Below, piece by piece: positions 1-7,760 of a stretch of 64,000 nt of DNA. A program made the position numbers and the translations under genes. The stretch comes from Chloroflexota bacterium (GTDB lineage Bacteria > Chloroflexota > Anaerolineae > Aggregatilineales > Phototrophicaceae): contig JACRPS010000005.1 in assembly GCA_016223085.1 (NCBI GenBank), positions 62,001 to 126,000 on the forward strand, in the 5' to 3' direction. Numbering within the stretch: position 1 is the first letter of the stretch; each line of letters opens with the position of its first letter. Under the pieces are notes generated by a model. The model ran no database searches. It was not told the DNA's origin and saw nothing but the letters and a program-made list of their open reading frames with translations.

Positions 1-68
1 ACAATTTCGGTTGGCGCGCTGGCCGCTGGAGTGCCCGGCTGACAGGCCACAAGGAGGAGGAGCAGGAG
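1..68 (-). CDS. Lipoprotein N-terminus, cut by left edge
   Basis: On the minus strand the frame ending at the left edge reads LLLLLVAC followed by QPGTPAASAPTE. This is the hydrophobic core and lipobox (VAC, Cys codon at 42-44) of a bacterial lipoprotein followed by a Pro/Ala/Thr-rich linker. The rest of the gene lies outside the window. No ATG, GTG or TTG start could be placed: reading upstream, the frame runs straight into heptamer repeats at 69-170 (residues like VLSTQYSVLST), so the repeat seems to have replaced or displaced the original start. It has the same orientation as the two membrane-protein genes to its right and may be the last gene of that group. The lipobox is seen; the gene itself is inferred from very few codons. 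Confidence 0.4.
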
Positions 69-170
69 AGTACTGAGTACTGAGTACTGAGTGCTGAGTA
101 CAAAGCAAGTTCCGAGTTCCGAGTTCCGAGTTCCGAGTTTAAAGAACTGGCAACTGGCGACTGGCAACTG
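69..170. repeat. Heptamer tandem repeats (STRR-like)
   Basis: Two blocks lie back to back: ACTGAGT-type units at about 70-100 and GTTCCGA units at about 108-140, followed by ACTGGCA/ACTGGCG units to about 175. Each unit is 7 bp with occasional 9-bp variants. They resemble the short tandemly repeated repetitive sequences known from cyanobacteria. The same unit types recur at 1564-1735, 1975-2158, 21571-21628, 21720-21762, 44657-44735 and 61364-61420. Confidence 0.85.
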
Positions 171-278
171 GCAACCAGGAAAAAATCGCCTTACAGCCCT
201 CTTCACAGGGCTTTTGGGTTCAGCCGGAGGTCTTTCAGCCTCAGGCGGGCGCGCTGATTTTGCAGCTTCCCGCTGCGA

Positions 279-312
279 GAACTGACAACTGACAACTGAC
301 AACTGACAACTA
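279..312. repeat. Heptamer repeat (ACTGACA)n
   Basis: Nearly five perfect head-to-tail copies of ACTGACA lie immediately beyond the stop codon of the DUF2723-like gene (stop at 310-312). The last repeat unit abuts that stop, so the extreme C-terminus of the protein sits at the repeat boundary. Confidence 0.9.
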
Positions 313-2493
313 CGGACAATCCACCGGCACTTCATACACAACCTCATTCACAAACTCCCCGTTCGCCGCCTGGATGTACAGTCCAAACCGCACCGATGCA
401 GCCTCCTCGCGGCGCGGCAGGCGGTACACGTCGCGCACCCGTTCGCCCGCTGCCCAGCTAGTCAGCGGACGCCAGCCGTAGACCGGCGCGGCCTGGTCGC
501 CCTGCGCGACCACGTTCCCGTCCGCGTCCAGCAGGTGCACAAAGACGCTTAAATCACGCTCCGGCACGCTGGCTGTGACCCAGGCCACGCGGAGGACGAT
601 TGCGTCCAAGCCGCATTCGATAGCCGGCTCATCGGCGATTATGCCCTCGTCTGGCGGCGACTCCGCCAGCTCCGGCTGCGTTTTGATCTGCACCAGTTGC
701 GGCGCGGCAGCATTCAGGTACACCCGCGCGCCGAGTCGGCTTTCCCACCAGCTTACCGGCTGATTGTAAAACGTGTACTCCGGCGTGAGCAACTGCCGCC
801 CTTGACTGAGAATCGCCGCGTAATCGGCGCGGTGGTCAACCAGTTCCACGTCTTGCAGCCGCCCCTGCACGTCCTGCGCGAAGCTGGCAGCGAAATAACG
901 CGGCCCCCACGCCAGCATCACGGTCGAACCCGGCGGCGCGCTGTCCACCAGCGCAATCGTTTCCAGTCCGGTCGTATCGCTTGTAAGCTGGCGGATAAAC
1001 GGCTGATTCCGAGCAATCAGCACCACGCCGAAAATGAGGACTGACAACAGTAGGATCATCATGCGCAGGGACACGATAGTTCGTGTCCCTACAACGGACC
1101 ACTGACGACTGAAAACTGACGACTGAAAACTGACTGCTGCCAGCAAAAACCCCCACCCGAACGCCACGCTGAGCGTAATCGGTAGAATCAGCGCCGACAG
1201 AATATCGGTGTACAGGAGGATGTGAAAGCCGTAGGCGGTCATTGCGCTGATGAGCAGCGGGATCGCCGCCCGCGGCCAGGCAAGTTGGCGCGGCGCCAGC
1301 AGCAGCCCGGCCAGCCCCGCGACCAGCCCCGGCGCGGTCAGGTCGGTCAGCAGCACCGCGTTCACCGCGCCGATGTTTGCCAGCAGCGCGTTGAGCGAAC
1401 CGGGCGCGCCGATGAAGCGTTCGGCTTCCCGCCCGAAAAACTGATCCCAGAACCCCGGCCACGTGTTCGGCTGGCCGTAAACCCATTCTGCGCCGGCGTT
1501 GGCCCGCAGCGGCAGGTAGACATACGGCAGGAAGCCGAGCAGGCCGAGCAGCAGGCAGCGGATAAGTACTGAGTACTGAGTACTGAGTGCTGAGTGCTGA
1601 GTAGAAAGTTCCGAGTTCCGAGTTCCAAGTTCCAAGTTATTGGTTATCAGTTTTCGGTTTTCGATTTTCGGTTTTTTCGTGTTCAACTGAGAACTGACAA
1701 CTGACGACTGACGACTGACGACTATTTCCCGCCACACGGCGTACAGCAGCGCGGGCGCGGCCATCAGCAGCGCGCGGTGATGAAACACACCCACACCGCC
1801 AATCAGCGCCAGCCAGTAGATGCGCCCGCGAATAGGGCGCGGCCACAGCGCGACCGCCAGTAGCAGCACCAGCAGCAGCAGGCCGAAGCTGTAAATCTCC
1901 GCGATGACCAGATGCACCCATGCCGTGCGCGTCAGGCCAAACAGGAGCGTGGCGAGCAGGGCGGGAAGAAAGAAGTACTGAGTGCTGAGTACTGAGTGCT
2001 GAGTAAAGTTCCGAGTTCCGAGTTCCGAATTATTGGTTATCAGTTTTCGGTTTTCGGTTTTCGGTTTTGTCGTATTCAACTGAGAACTGAGAACTGACAA
2101 CTGAGAACTAGCTTCTGACAACTGACGACTGACGAAGGACGACTGAAGACGGAAAACTATCGCCAGTGCCAGCAGCCCCCACAGCAGCGACACCAGCGCC
2201 GGCGCGGTTTCCGGTGGGACGCCGAGGGTGCGTAACAGGATGACGAGTATGTTGCCAGACATAACGTACAGCGGGTAGCCGGTGGCGTGCAGCGTGCCCC
2301 AGGTATTCAGCACGATCTGCGTTTCACCCACGTCAATCATGTAATAATGTTCCGCGCCGTTGGGTATCGTTTGCAGCGTCGAGAGATACAGCGGCAGCAG
2401 CGCGGCGAGGAGGATGAGAAAACCAGGCCACATTTTATGTCGTCGTAAGGGCACGGCATGCCGTGCCCCTACAGGCGCGGTTGGCTTACCCAT
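310..2493 (-). CDS. DUF2723-like polytopic membrane protein with repeat-encoded insertions
   Basis: Large integral membrane protein (727 aa) of the DUF2723 type, a group related to GT-C/protein O-mannosyltransferase-like glycosyltransferases. Seen: an N-terminal hydrophobic segment, a GETQIVLNTWGTLHATGYP stretch in the first extracytoplasmic loop, a VFHHRALL motif, many TM helices and a C-terminal beta-rich domain (FVHLLDADGNVVAQGD). Start: ATG at 2493 overlaps the TGA of the upstream gene (TGATG) and has a GGAGG 7 nt upstream, so translational coupling is likely. Three heptamer-repeat blocks (nt 1095-1140, 1564-1735, 1975-2158) and two hairpin elements (1067-1092, 2445-2472) lie in frame. 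They encode segments such as SQLNTTKPKTENRKLITNN and VGARHAVPL in loops between predicted helices and just after the start codon. The substrate is unknown. Confidence 0.75.
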   Translation of the reverse strand: MGKPTAPVGARHAVPLRRHKMWPGFLILLAALLPLYLSTLQTIPNGAEHYYMIDVGETQIVLNTWGTLHATGYPLYVMSGNILVILLRTLGVPPETAPALVSLLWGLLALAIVFRLQSSFVSRQLSEASSQLSVLSSQLNTTKPKTENRKLITNNSELGTRNFTQHSVLSTQYFFLPALLATLLFGLTRTAWVHLVIAEIYSFGLLLLVLLLAVALWPRPIRGRIYWLALIGGVGVFHHRALLMAAPALLYAVWREIVVSRQSSVVSSQLNTKKPKIENRKLITNNLELGTRNSELSTQHSALSTQYSVLIRCLLLGLLGFLPYVYLPLRANAGAEWVYGQPNTWPGFWDQFFGREAERFIGAPGSLNALLANIGAVNAVLLTDLTAPGLVAGLAGLLLAPRQLAWPRAAIPLLISAMTAYGFHILLYTDILSALILPITLSVAFGWGFLLAAVSFQSSVFSRQWSVVGTRTIVSLRMMILLLSVLIFGVVLIARNQPFIRQLTSDTTGLETIALVDSAPPGSTVMLAWGPRYFAASFAQDVQGRLQDVELVDHRADYAAILSQGRQLLTPEYTFYNQPVSWWESRLGARVYLNAAAPQLVQIKTQPELAESPPDEGIIADEPAIECGLDAIVLRVAWVTASVPERDLSVFVHLLDADGNVVAQGDQAAPVYGWRPLTSWAAGERVRDVYRLPRREEAASVRFGLYIQAANGEFVNEVVYEVPVDCP
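1067..1141. repeat. Hairpin plus heptamer repeat inside a CDS
   Basis: A palindrome with arms AGGGACACGA / TCGTGTCCCT (1067-1092) is followed by CTGACGA/CTGAAAA heptamers to about 1140. The block is read in frame by the minus-strand membrane protein gene as residues including SVVGTRTIVSLRMM, just before a TM helix. Confidence 0.8.
1564..1735. repeat. Heptamer repeat block inside a CDS
   Basis: About 170 bp of mixed heptamers (ACTGAGT, GTTCCGA, GGTTTTC and CTGACGA types) lie in frame within the minus-strand DUF2723-like gene and are translated as ENRKLITNN, LGTRNSELST and similar strings. The flanking codons encode ordinary TM helices on both sides. Confidence 0.85.
1975..2158. repeat. Heptamer repeat block inside a CDS
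   Basis: Second long in-frame heptamer block in the same gene, with the same unit types in the same order as the 1564-1735 block (ACTGAGT, then GTTCCGA, then GGTTTTC, then CTGACAA). This suggests the composite block was copied as a unit. Confidence 0.85.
2445..2472. repeat. GTAGGG hairpin (core GGCATGCC), in the 5' coding region
   Basis: Near-perfect 28-bp palindrome, left half GTAAGGGCACGGCA, right half TGCCGTGCCCCTAC. It lies 7 codons after the start codon of the minus-strand gene starting at 2493 and encodes VGARHAVPL there. Confidence 0.9.
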
Positions 2494-4988
2494 CACCGCA
2501 CCTCCACCGTTGCCAGCGGCACGGCGTCACCGATGGTGTTGCCGTCCGCGTCGGTCACCGGTGGGCGGTCGCCGTTGCCGCACTCTCCGGCGGGCCGTGT
2601 GTCACAGGTGTACAGCCCGACAAATACCTGATACGTGCCGGGCGGCATAGCCGACGGCAGGATGATGGTGTAGTCGTCGCGGATGTAGCCGTCCGGCGTC
2701 CATTCCTTCGTTGGGCGGTCGGCGGGGTTGAGCTTGTCGGCCTGTGCCAGCGGCGGCCCGCCGGTTGAGACATGCACGAAGCTGGAATAGCCGTAGGGAA
2801 TGGCATCCTGGGCGTACCAGTACAGGCGGAGTTCGAGCCGGTCGCCGGGGCGGAAGGTCGTGCCGTTCAGATCGTAGCCGAGCAGTTGAATCCGGTCGCC
2901 TAATTGATATGCGGTTTGGTGCTGCGCGGCCTGCGCCGTGCCGGGCGGCGAATCGAACCACGCGATGCTGGGGCGCATAAACGCGGCCAGCAGCGCCAGC
3001 GTGAGCAGTCCGCCGAGAACCAGACCGGAAACAAGAGCCGATTGTAACGGCGGGGTGTAGGGGCGAACCGGCGGTTCGCCTCTACGCGATTGCCGTAGAA
3101 TCAGCGTCCCCGCCGCCACTTCCAGCAGCGCCCCCAGGCTGATGGCGTTCCCCAACGCGCGCGGCGGCGTTGACCCCAGTTCCAGCCGGACGGTGTGTTC
3201 TCCCGCCGGAACGGGAAAAGTGATGAGGCCGTGCGGGTCAGACGGGGTGATGTCCACCGGCTGGCCGTCTACGGCTGCGGCCCAGCCCGCGAAATCGAAC
3301 GTCAGCACTTCCAGCGTGAACGGCGCGGGCGCGGCGATGCGCCAGACATCATGCTGCGGCCCGTGTTCCAGCACGACGACGGTCACGCCATCGGGCAGCG
3401 CCTCCAGGTGCGCCTTGTTGACCGGGTAGCCGTCGGCATAATCTTCCAGCAGGCGCGGCGTTGGGCCGGGTTCGACCTTCACGGCGGCGGGCAGATATTC
3501 GTTGGAAAAGGTGGTGGCGCGCTGGCGTCCGGTTAGTTCTTCGCGGTGATAGGCCGCCACCGACGTATCTACGCTCGTGTTCGTCCATTCCGGCGCGTAC
3601 AGCGCCGGCAGCGCCAGGCCGATGATCGCCAAGACCAGCAGCGCCGCAACCGCCGCGCCCGCCCGTTGCGGCAGGCGTTCGATCCAGCGCGCATTCAGGC
3701 CGGCCAGAAACGCCAGACAGAACGCCGCCGGGCCGAGGAAACGCCAGGGGAATTGCAGGAATGCCAGATAACGTGCCGCGCCCCAGACGTTACCCGCTTC
3801 CGGCAGCATCAGGAAGATGAAGGCCAGCGCCGCCAGCGCGAAAAAGAGGGCGTGAGAATGATATTGTCGCCCAGCGTCGCCAGAGGCTAAAGCCGGCTGG
3901 CTGCCGGAAAACCAAGCCCACTGAAGGGGCTGCAAAAACCGGCTCTGTGCCAACCCCTTTAGTGAGCTTACCATCTTTTGAGGATAGCCGAGGGTTTTGA
4001 ACCCTCGGCGGACAGCCAGCGCGAGTATGGTGAAAACGGCACCTGCCAGTGCCAGCAGCCACTGCGCCACGCCCAGGTTAAAGCGGTGGAACAGGCCGTT
4101 GGCCGCGCCTTCGTCGTAACGCGGCGAGAAGGCCAGCAGATGATCGAGGGGGACAAAAAAATTGCGGTAGTCAAGCTGCGACACGGCGGTCAGGTTGTTC
4201 AGGTGCGCTTCGCCGCCTTCCAGCACGACCGGCAGCCAGAAGTAAGCCGCCAGCCCCACGCCGGACGCGGCGGCGACCAGGGCCAGCAGGTGCGGCATCA
4301 TACCCGCGCGCCGATGTCTCCACCCGCACGCCAGCAGCGACCACAGCATCCAGCCGACCAGCAGCCCGGTCAGCACCAGCGCCATCAGATTGTGCGTGAT
4401 GATAAGTGCCGCGCTCCCGAACGCCGCCGCGCCAAACGCCGCCGCGCCGCCGGTTTGCAACAGCCGCCCGTACAGCGCCATCACCCAGGGGAACAGCGCG
4501 AAGGCCGCCATTTCCGGGTACGCGCCGCGCGAATACGGCTCGGTGAACAGGATGTATGGGCTGTAAACGTAAGCCAGCGCCGCGATGACGCCGCCGAGTC
4601 TGCCGCTGGCGTGCCGCGCGAACCAGTACATGCCCGCCCCGCTGCCGAGCATCGCCAGGGCGATCAGCGCCCGCAGCGCGTTTAGCGCGTCCAGGTTGAG
4701 CAGGCGCATCAGCACGACCGTGACGTAATACGACAGGCTGGCGTAATAATGAAAGACCGGCGCGCCGTAGCCGGTGTAAAACGACTCCGCCCAGCGCGGG
4801 AACGGCACACCATGTTCCCACGACCGGCTCATCTCCGCCGCGCGGAAGGTGTGGTATAACACGTCGTTGCCGTTGGGCAGACCGAGGCGGTACAGCAGCG
4901 GCCACAGCGAAAAGGCGCACAGCGCCAGCGTCAGCAGCAGGGCGGCGTCCAAACGGGCGAACAGGCGGGTGAAACGGGGTTGGCTCAT
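2493..4988 (-). CDS. PTPS-related polytopic membrane protein
   Basis: 831-aa integral membrane protein resembling the '6-pyruvoyl-tetrahydropterin synthase related' membrane family (PF10131-type), which is GT-C-like and thought to act in cell-surface glycan assembly. Seen: N-terminal TM, then a loop with NDVLYHTFRAAEMSRSWEHG and GYGAPVFHYYASLSYY, an acidic/aromatic signature of the family, about 11 further TM helices, and a soluble C-terminal beta domain (RLYWYAQDAIPYGYSSFVHV) like that of its downstream neighbour. The stop overlaps the next start (TGATG), so the two form an operon. A TACAAT hexamer lies 11 nt upstream of the ATG, giving a predicted leader of only a few nucleotides. Two repeat-derived insertions are read in frame (3057-3085 and about 3870-4012). 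Function inferred from family only. Confidence 0.7.
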   Translation of the reverse strand: MSQPRFTRLFARLDAALLLTLALCAFSLWPLLYRLGLPNGNDVLYHTFRAAEMSRSWEHGVPFPRWAESFYTGYGAPVFHYYASLSYYVTVVLMRLLNLDALNALRALIALAMLGSGAGMYWFARHASGRLGGVIAALAYVYSPYILFTEPYSRGAYPEMAAFALFPWVMALYGRLLQTGGAAAFGAAAFGSAALIITHNLMALVLTGLLVGWMLWSLLACGWRHRRAGMMPHLLALVAAASGVGLAAYFWLPVVLEGGEAHLNNLTAVSQLDYRNFFVPLDHLLAFSPRYDEGAANGLFHRFNLGVAQWLLALAGAVFTILALAVRRGFKTLGYPQKMVSSLKGLAQSRFLQPLQWAWFSGSQPALASGDAGRQYHSHALFFALAALAFIFLMLPEAGNVWGAARYLAFLQFPWRFLGPAAFCLAFLAGLNARWIERLPQRAGAAVAALLVLAIIGLALPALYAPEWTNTSVDTSVAAYHREELTGRQRATTFSNEYLPAAVKVEPGPTPRLLEDYADGYPVNKAHLEALPDGVTVVVLEHGPQHDVWRIAAPAPFTLEVLTFDFAGWAAAVDGQPVDITPSDPHGLITFPVPAGEHTVRLELGSTPPRALGNAISLGALLEVAAGTLILRQSRRGEPPVRPYTPPLQSALVSGLVLGGLLTLALLAAFMRPSIAWFDSPPGTAQAAQHQTAYQLGDRIQLLGYDLNGTTFRPGDRLELRLYWYAQDAIPYGYSSFVHVSTGGPPLAQADKLNPADRPTKEWTPDGYIRDDYTIILPSAMPPGTYQVFVGLYTCDTRPAGECGNGDRPPVTDADGNTIGDAVPLATVEVR
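3057..3085. repeat. GTAGGG hairpin (core GAACCGGCGGTTC), in CDS
   Basis: 29-bp palindrome, arms GTAGGGGCGAACCG / CGGTTCGCCTCTAC, read in frame by the minus-strand membrane protein gene as RRGEPPVRPYTP between a TM helix and the preceding soluble stretch. The same core occurs at 10575, 15644, 15870 and 22553. Confidence 0.9.
3870..4012. repeat. Palindrome-bearing insertion in CDS
   Basis: A stretch of about 140 bp ends in the palindrome CCGAGGGTT / AACCCTCGG (3991-4011). In the 831-aa gene it is read in frame as a polar segment (RRGFKTLGYPQKMVSSLK ... SGSQPALASGDAG) between two hydrophobic helices, unlike the surrounding sequence. Its GGCTAAAGCC and AAGGGGCTGC pieces resemble intergenic material at 15470-15595, so I read it as inserted repeat DNA; the exact borders are uncertain. 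Confidence 0.55.
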
Positions 4989-5037
4989 AGCAGCGCGGGA
5001 TTGTAGCAGAAACCCGCGTCACACGCATCCGTTGTGC

Positions 5038-5057
5038 GGACACGATAGATCATGTCC
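5038..5057. repeat. Small palindrome, degenerate hairpin
   Basis: Arms GGACACGAT / ATCATGTCC, one mismatch, in the 174-bp gap between the divergent membrane-protein operon and the peroxiredoxin gene. It looks like an eroded copy of the ACACGAT-core hairpins at 11852 and 13570. Confidence 0.5.
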
Positions 5058-5162
5058 CTATCGTCATGTTTCGATCAGCTTTCACGCCGCTCTCATCCCA
5101 TGCTAAATCGCGCCGCCTACAATCAGCGCACTTGTGAACGCCAGAATAGACAGGAGACCGCC

Positions 5163-5639
5163 ATGCCCCAGATTGGACAACCCGTGCCCGACTTTGAACT
5201 GCCGAATCAGGATGGCCAGCGCATCCGGTTAAGCGATTATCGCGGTCAGAAAGTGGTGGTGTTTGTGTTTCCAAAAGCCTACACCGGCGGCTGCAACGCC
5301 CAGGCGTGCGGCTTCCGCGACGAGTTCCCACGCTTCGAGGAAGCCAACGCGGTTGTACTGGGCATCAGCGCCGACAGCCCGGAGACGCTCAAACGCTGGA
5401 AGCAGGACAAAAAGTTGCCCTACGATCTGCTGTCTGACCCTGACTACCGCGTGCAGAAGGCGTGGCAGGCGCGCGGCCTGTCGCTGCTGAATATCGTTGA
5501 TCTGCCGATCACGGTGCGCTCGTACTGGGTCATCAACGAGGACGGCATCGTGACCGACATGCAGGTTGGGACGCTGCCCACCGCCAGCGTGAAGAAGGCG
5601 CTGGCAGCGGTCGAAGGGTCAGCAGCGAAGGCGGGGTGA
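5163..5639 (+). CDS. PrxQ/BCP-type peroxiredoxin
   Basis: Thiol peroxidase (158 aa) of the AhpC-TSA/BCP (PrxQ) family, which reduces hydrogen peroxide and organic peroxides in the cytoplasm using thioredoxin. Seen: PKAYTGGC with the peroxidatic Cys at residue 44, and the resolving Cys five residues later (Cys49), the PrxQ atypical 2-Cys arrangement. VPDFELPNQDG at the N-terminus and SYWVINEDG near the C-terminus are also typical. Start: ATG at 5163 with AGGAG 6 nt upstream. An open frame continues upstream to 5052 but codes nothing family-like. Stand-alone gene on the plus strand, divergent from the membrane-protein pair. Confidence 0.9.
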   Translation: MPQIGQPVPDFELPNQDGQRIRLSDYRGQKVVVFVFPKAYTGGCNAQACGFRDEFPRFEEANAVVLGISADSPETLKRWKQDKKLPYDLLSDPDYRVQKAWQARGLSLLNIVDLPITVRSYWVINEDGIVTDMQVGTLPTASVKKALAAVEGSAAKAG

Positions 5640-5705
5640 ACGGCGCTTCGTCGCCATTTATCCGGTGCGTCGTCGGATGCTGAAAGCCATCCGGCTGAAC
5701 TCCAA

Positions 5706-5805
5706 AGCCACCTTCCAGGTGGCTGAAAAGACGATGTTAGTCACTTTCAGCCTGCTTCCAGCAGGCTTCCCACAGCCGTTCAGCCAGGGGACTTCCAGCC
5801 CCTGG
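5706..5805. repeat. Triple hairpin cluster
   Basis: Three perfect stem-loops in a row between convergent genes: AGCCACCT/AGGTGGCT (5706-5724), AGCCTGCT/AGCAGGCT (5749-5767) and CCAGGGG/CCCCTGG (5784-5805). The first two recur as a pair at 10470-10531 and, partly eroded, at 18139-18202. They may serve as a bidirectional terminator here, but there is no T-run. Confidence 0.8.
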
Positions 5806-5830
5806 CGGTGCAAACCTTCCAGGTCGCCTG

Positions 5831-7546
5831 CTACACCGCCGCGTACAGTTCGCTCAATTTGCTTTCGATGACGCTCACCAGTTCATCCAGCGTGTCCGCA
5901 TCCCAGGCGAATTTCGCCCCGGCAGCGGCGTAAAGCTGCGGCAGCGTGCGCGTCCCGCCGAGCGAGAGCGCGTGGCGATACTGCCGCACCGCTGCCTGCT
6001 GATCGTGCAGGGCGTTGCGCCACACCTGCGCCGCGCCCACCTGCGCCAGCCCGTAATCCACGTAATAGAACGGGTACTGGAAGATATGCTGCTTACGCTG
6101 CCAGCCGGTCTTGCGGGCGTCGTCCAGATCGCTCCAGTCCACGCCGGGGATGAAGCGCGTCCACAGTTCGTCCCATTTAGCGTCGCAGTTGGCCGGGTCG
6201 GCGGCCTCGCGGGCGTGGGTGTAGACCCAATGCTGGAAGGCATCCACGACGGCCATGAACGGCCAGAACAGCAGCAGATGTTCCAGGTGTTCGCGCCGGG
6301 CGTGGGCAGCGTCGGCCTCGGAGTAAAAACCGCCGTGTTTTGCCGCCAGGTACGGCGCGGCCAGCAGCTCCATACTCATGCTGGCGACTTCAGCCATCTC
6401 CGGCGTGTACCACCACTGGTGCAGATACGGCAGATGGCGCGATGTTTCCATCCAGTGGAAGGCGTGGCCGCCCTCGTGCAGCAGCGTTTGCACGTCGTCG
6501 TGGACGCCGACCGCGTTCATGAAGATAAACGGCGTGCCGATGGTGATGGTCGCCTGATAGCCGCCCGGCGCTTTGCCCTTGCGATTGTCCAGATCAAGCA
6601 GGCCGCGCTGCCGCATCGAGGCAAAGTCTGCGCCCAGTTCCGGGTCTACCTTCGTGAAGATCGCTTCGGCCCGGCTCACCAGTTCATCCACCGTCTGGAA
6701 CGGCTTCAGCGGCGGGCGCGACGGTGGGTACACGTCGTCGCGGTCCAAATCCCAGGGGCGCAGCCGGTCCACGCCGAGCAGTTGGCGCTGGCGTTCGTAA
6801 ATACGGCTGGCCGCTGGCACCACCACCTTTTCAATCGCGGCGTGGAATACTTCACAGTCCTGCGGTGTGTAGTCGAAGCGCCCCATCTGTTTCCAGCGGA
6901 AGGCGCGGTAATCGTCATAGCCGGCGTTTCTGGCAATTTTCAGCCGTAACTCCAGGAAGCGCCGCCACAGGTCATTGAGCTTGCCCCGGTCGGCCAGCCG
7001 CCGGTCGGAAATCGCCCGCCATGCCTTCTCGCGCAGGGCGCGGTCGTCGCTCTGAAAGATGGGCTTCAGTTGAATCAGCGTGCGTTCCTCGCCGTCCCAG
7101 ATCACGGTTTGCGCGCCGAGGATGGCGTTAAACTCGTTTTGCAGCTTTTGTTCGGCGGTGAACAGCGGCACGTTGTCCTCGCGGAACAGTTCGGCTTCGG
7201 CGCGGAGGGCGCGCAGCGGCACGGCGTAACCGGGCGGCACGAGGCCGCTGTCCAGCAGCTTGCGTGTCAGGCGGTTGTTAGCGATTTCGGCGGGTTCCCA
7301 CACGTCTTTCATAAACGCTTGCAGGCGTTCAACTGCCGCCTGGTCGCTGGTGTCCTGCGTGGTGGCGATCCGCAGCCGGGCGAAGGTCTGGTGCAGAAGA
7401 TCACCCAGGCGTGTCCAGTCCGCCAGCCATTGTTCCACGCTGGCTTTGGTCAAGGGGCGTTCAGCAAGGTCGTCGAAATACGGCGCGTACTGCTCCCAGC
7501 GCCAGTCCTTAACCTGCTGAGCATCTTTCGGAAGCGAGTCAAACAT
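5831..7546 (-). CDS. M3 family oligoendopeptidase (PepF-like)
   Basis: Cytosolic zinc metallopeptidase (571 aa) of family M3 that degrades oligopeptides. Seen: the HExxH zinc motif as HEGGHAFH at about residues 357-364, followed some 25 residues later by WYTPEMAEVASMSMELL, which holds the third-ligand Glu region; the N-terminal part is helical as in PepF. Length is normal for bacterial M3B enzymes. Start: ATG at 7546 with an AAGGGA box about 9 nt upstream. No signal peptide. Transcribed alone; its 3' end faces the triple hairpin cluster. Confidence 0.88.
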   Translation of the reverse strand: MFDSLPKDAQQVKDWRWEQYAPYFDDLAERPLTKASVEQWLADWTRLGDLLHQTFARLRIATTQDTSDQAAVERLQAFMKDVWEPAEIANNRLTRKLLDSGLVPPGYAVPLRALRAEAELFREDNVPLFTAEQKLQNEFNAILGAQTVIWDGEERTLIQLKPIFQSDDRALREKAWRAISDRRLADRGKLNDLWRRFLELRLKIARNAGYDDYRAFRWKQMGRFDYTPQDCEVFHAAIEKVVVPAASRIYERQRQLLGVDRLRPWDLDRDDVYPPSRPPLKPFQTVDELVSRAEAIFTKVDPELGADFASMRQRGLLDLDNRKGKAPGGYQATITIGTPFIFMNAVGVHDDVQTLLHEGGHAFHWMETSRHLPYLHQWWYTPEMAEVASMSMELLAAPYLAAKHGGFYSEADAAHARREHLEHLLLFWPFMAVVDAFQHWVYTHAREAADPANCDAKWDELWTRFIPGVDWSDLDDARKTGWQRKQHIFQYPFYYVDYGLAQVGAAQVWRNALHDQQAAVRQYRHALSLGGTRTLPQLYAAAGAKFAWDADTLDELVSVIESKLSELYAAV

Positions 7547-7623
7547 TACAGTGTCCCTTTCGGTGGCTTCAAAGAACCTCTATCATACCGCTAAAACGGC
7601 CCGTGCGCCTTCCCATGTCGTGG

Positions 7624-7697
7624 GATGGGGAATTGTCAGGATATTTCGTGTAGGGGCACGGCATGCCGTGCCCCTACGTGCCTGCGATTCTCATCCG
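7624..7697. repeat. Shell-3 repeat with GGCATGCC core
   Basis: The left flank GGGGAATTGTCAGGATATTT matches the flanks of the repeats at 11825 and 13543. The central 28-bp palindrome (7650-7677, arms GTAGGGGCACGGCA / TGCCGTGCCCCTAC) carries the ACGGCATGCCGT core, whereas the other two shells of this type carry ACACGAT cores. Located in the divergent gap before the ABC-2-like gene. Confidence 0.75.
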
Positions 7698-7760
7698 TTT
7701 TTGCTCCGACGGACAGTTTGTGCGTAAGATAGAGATTGTTCGATCAACAAGGCTGTGCCT

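Noticed and set aside
61-2158. Heptamer blocks as a CRISPR array
   Set aside because: Units are 7 bp without unique spacers of constant length; no cas genes are present in the window.
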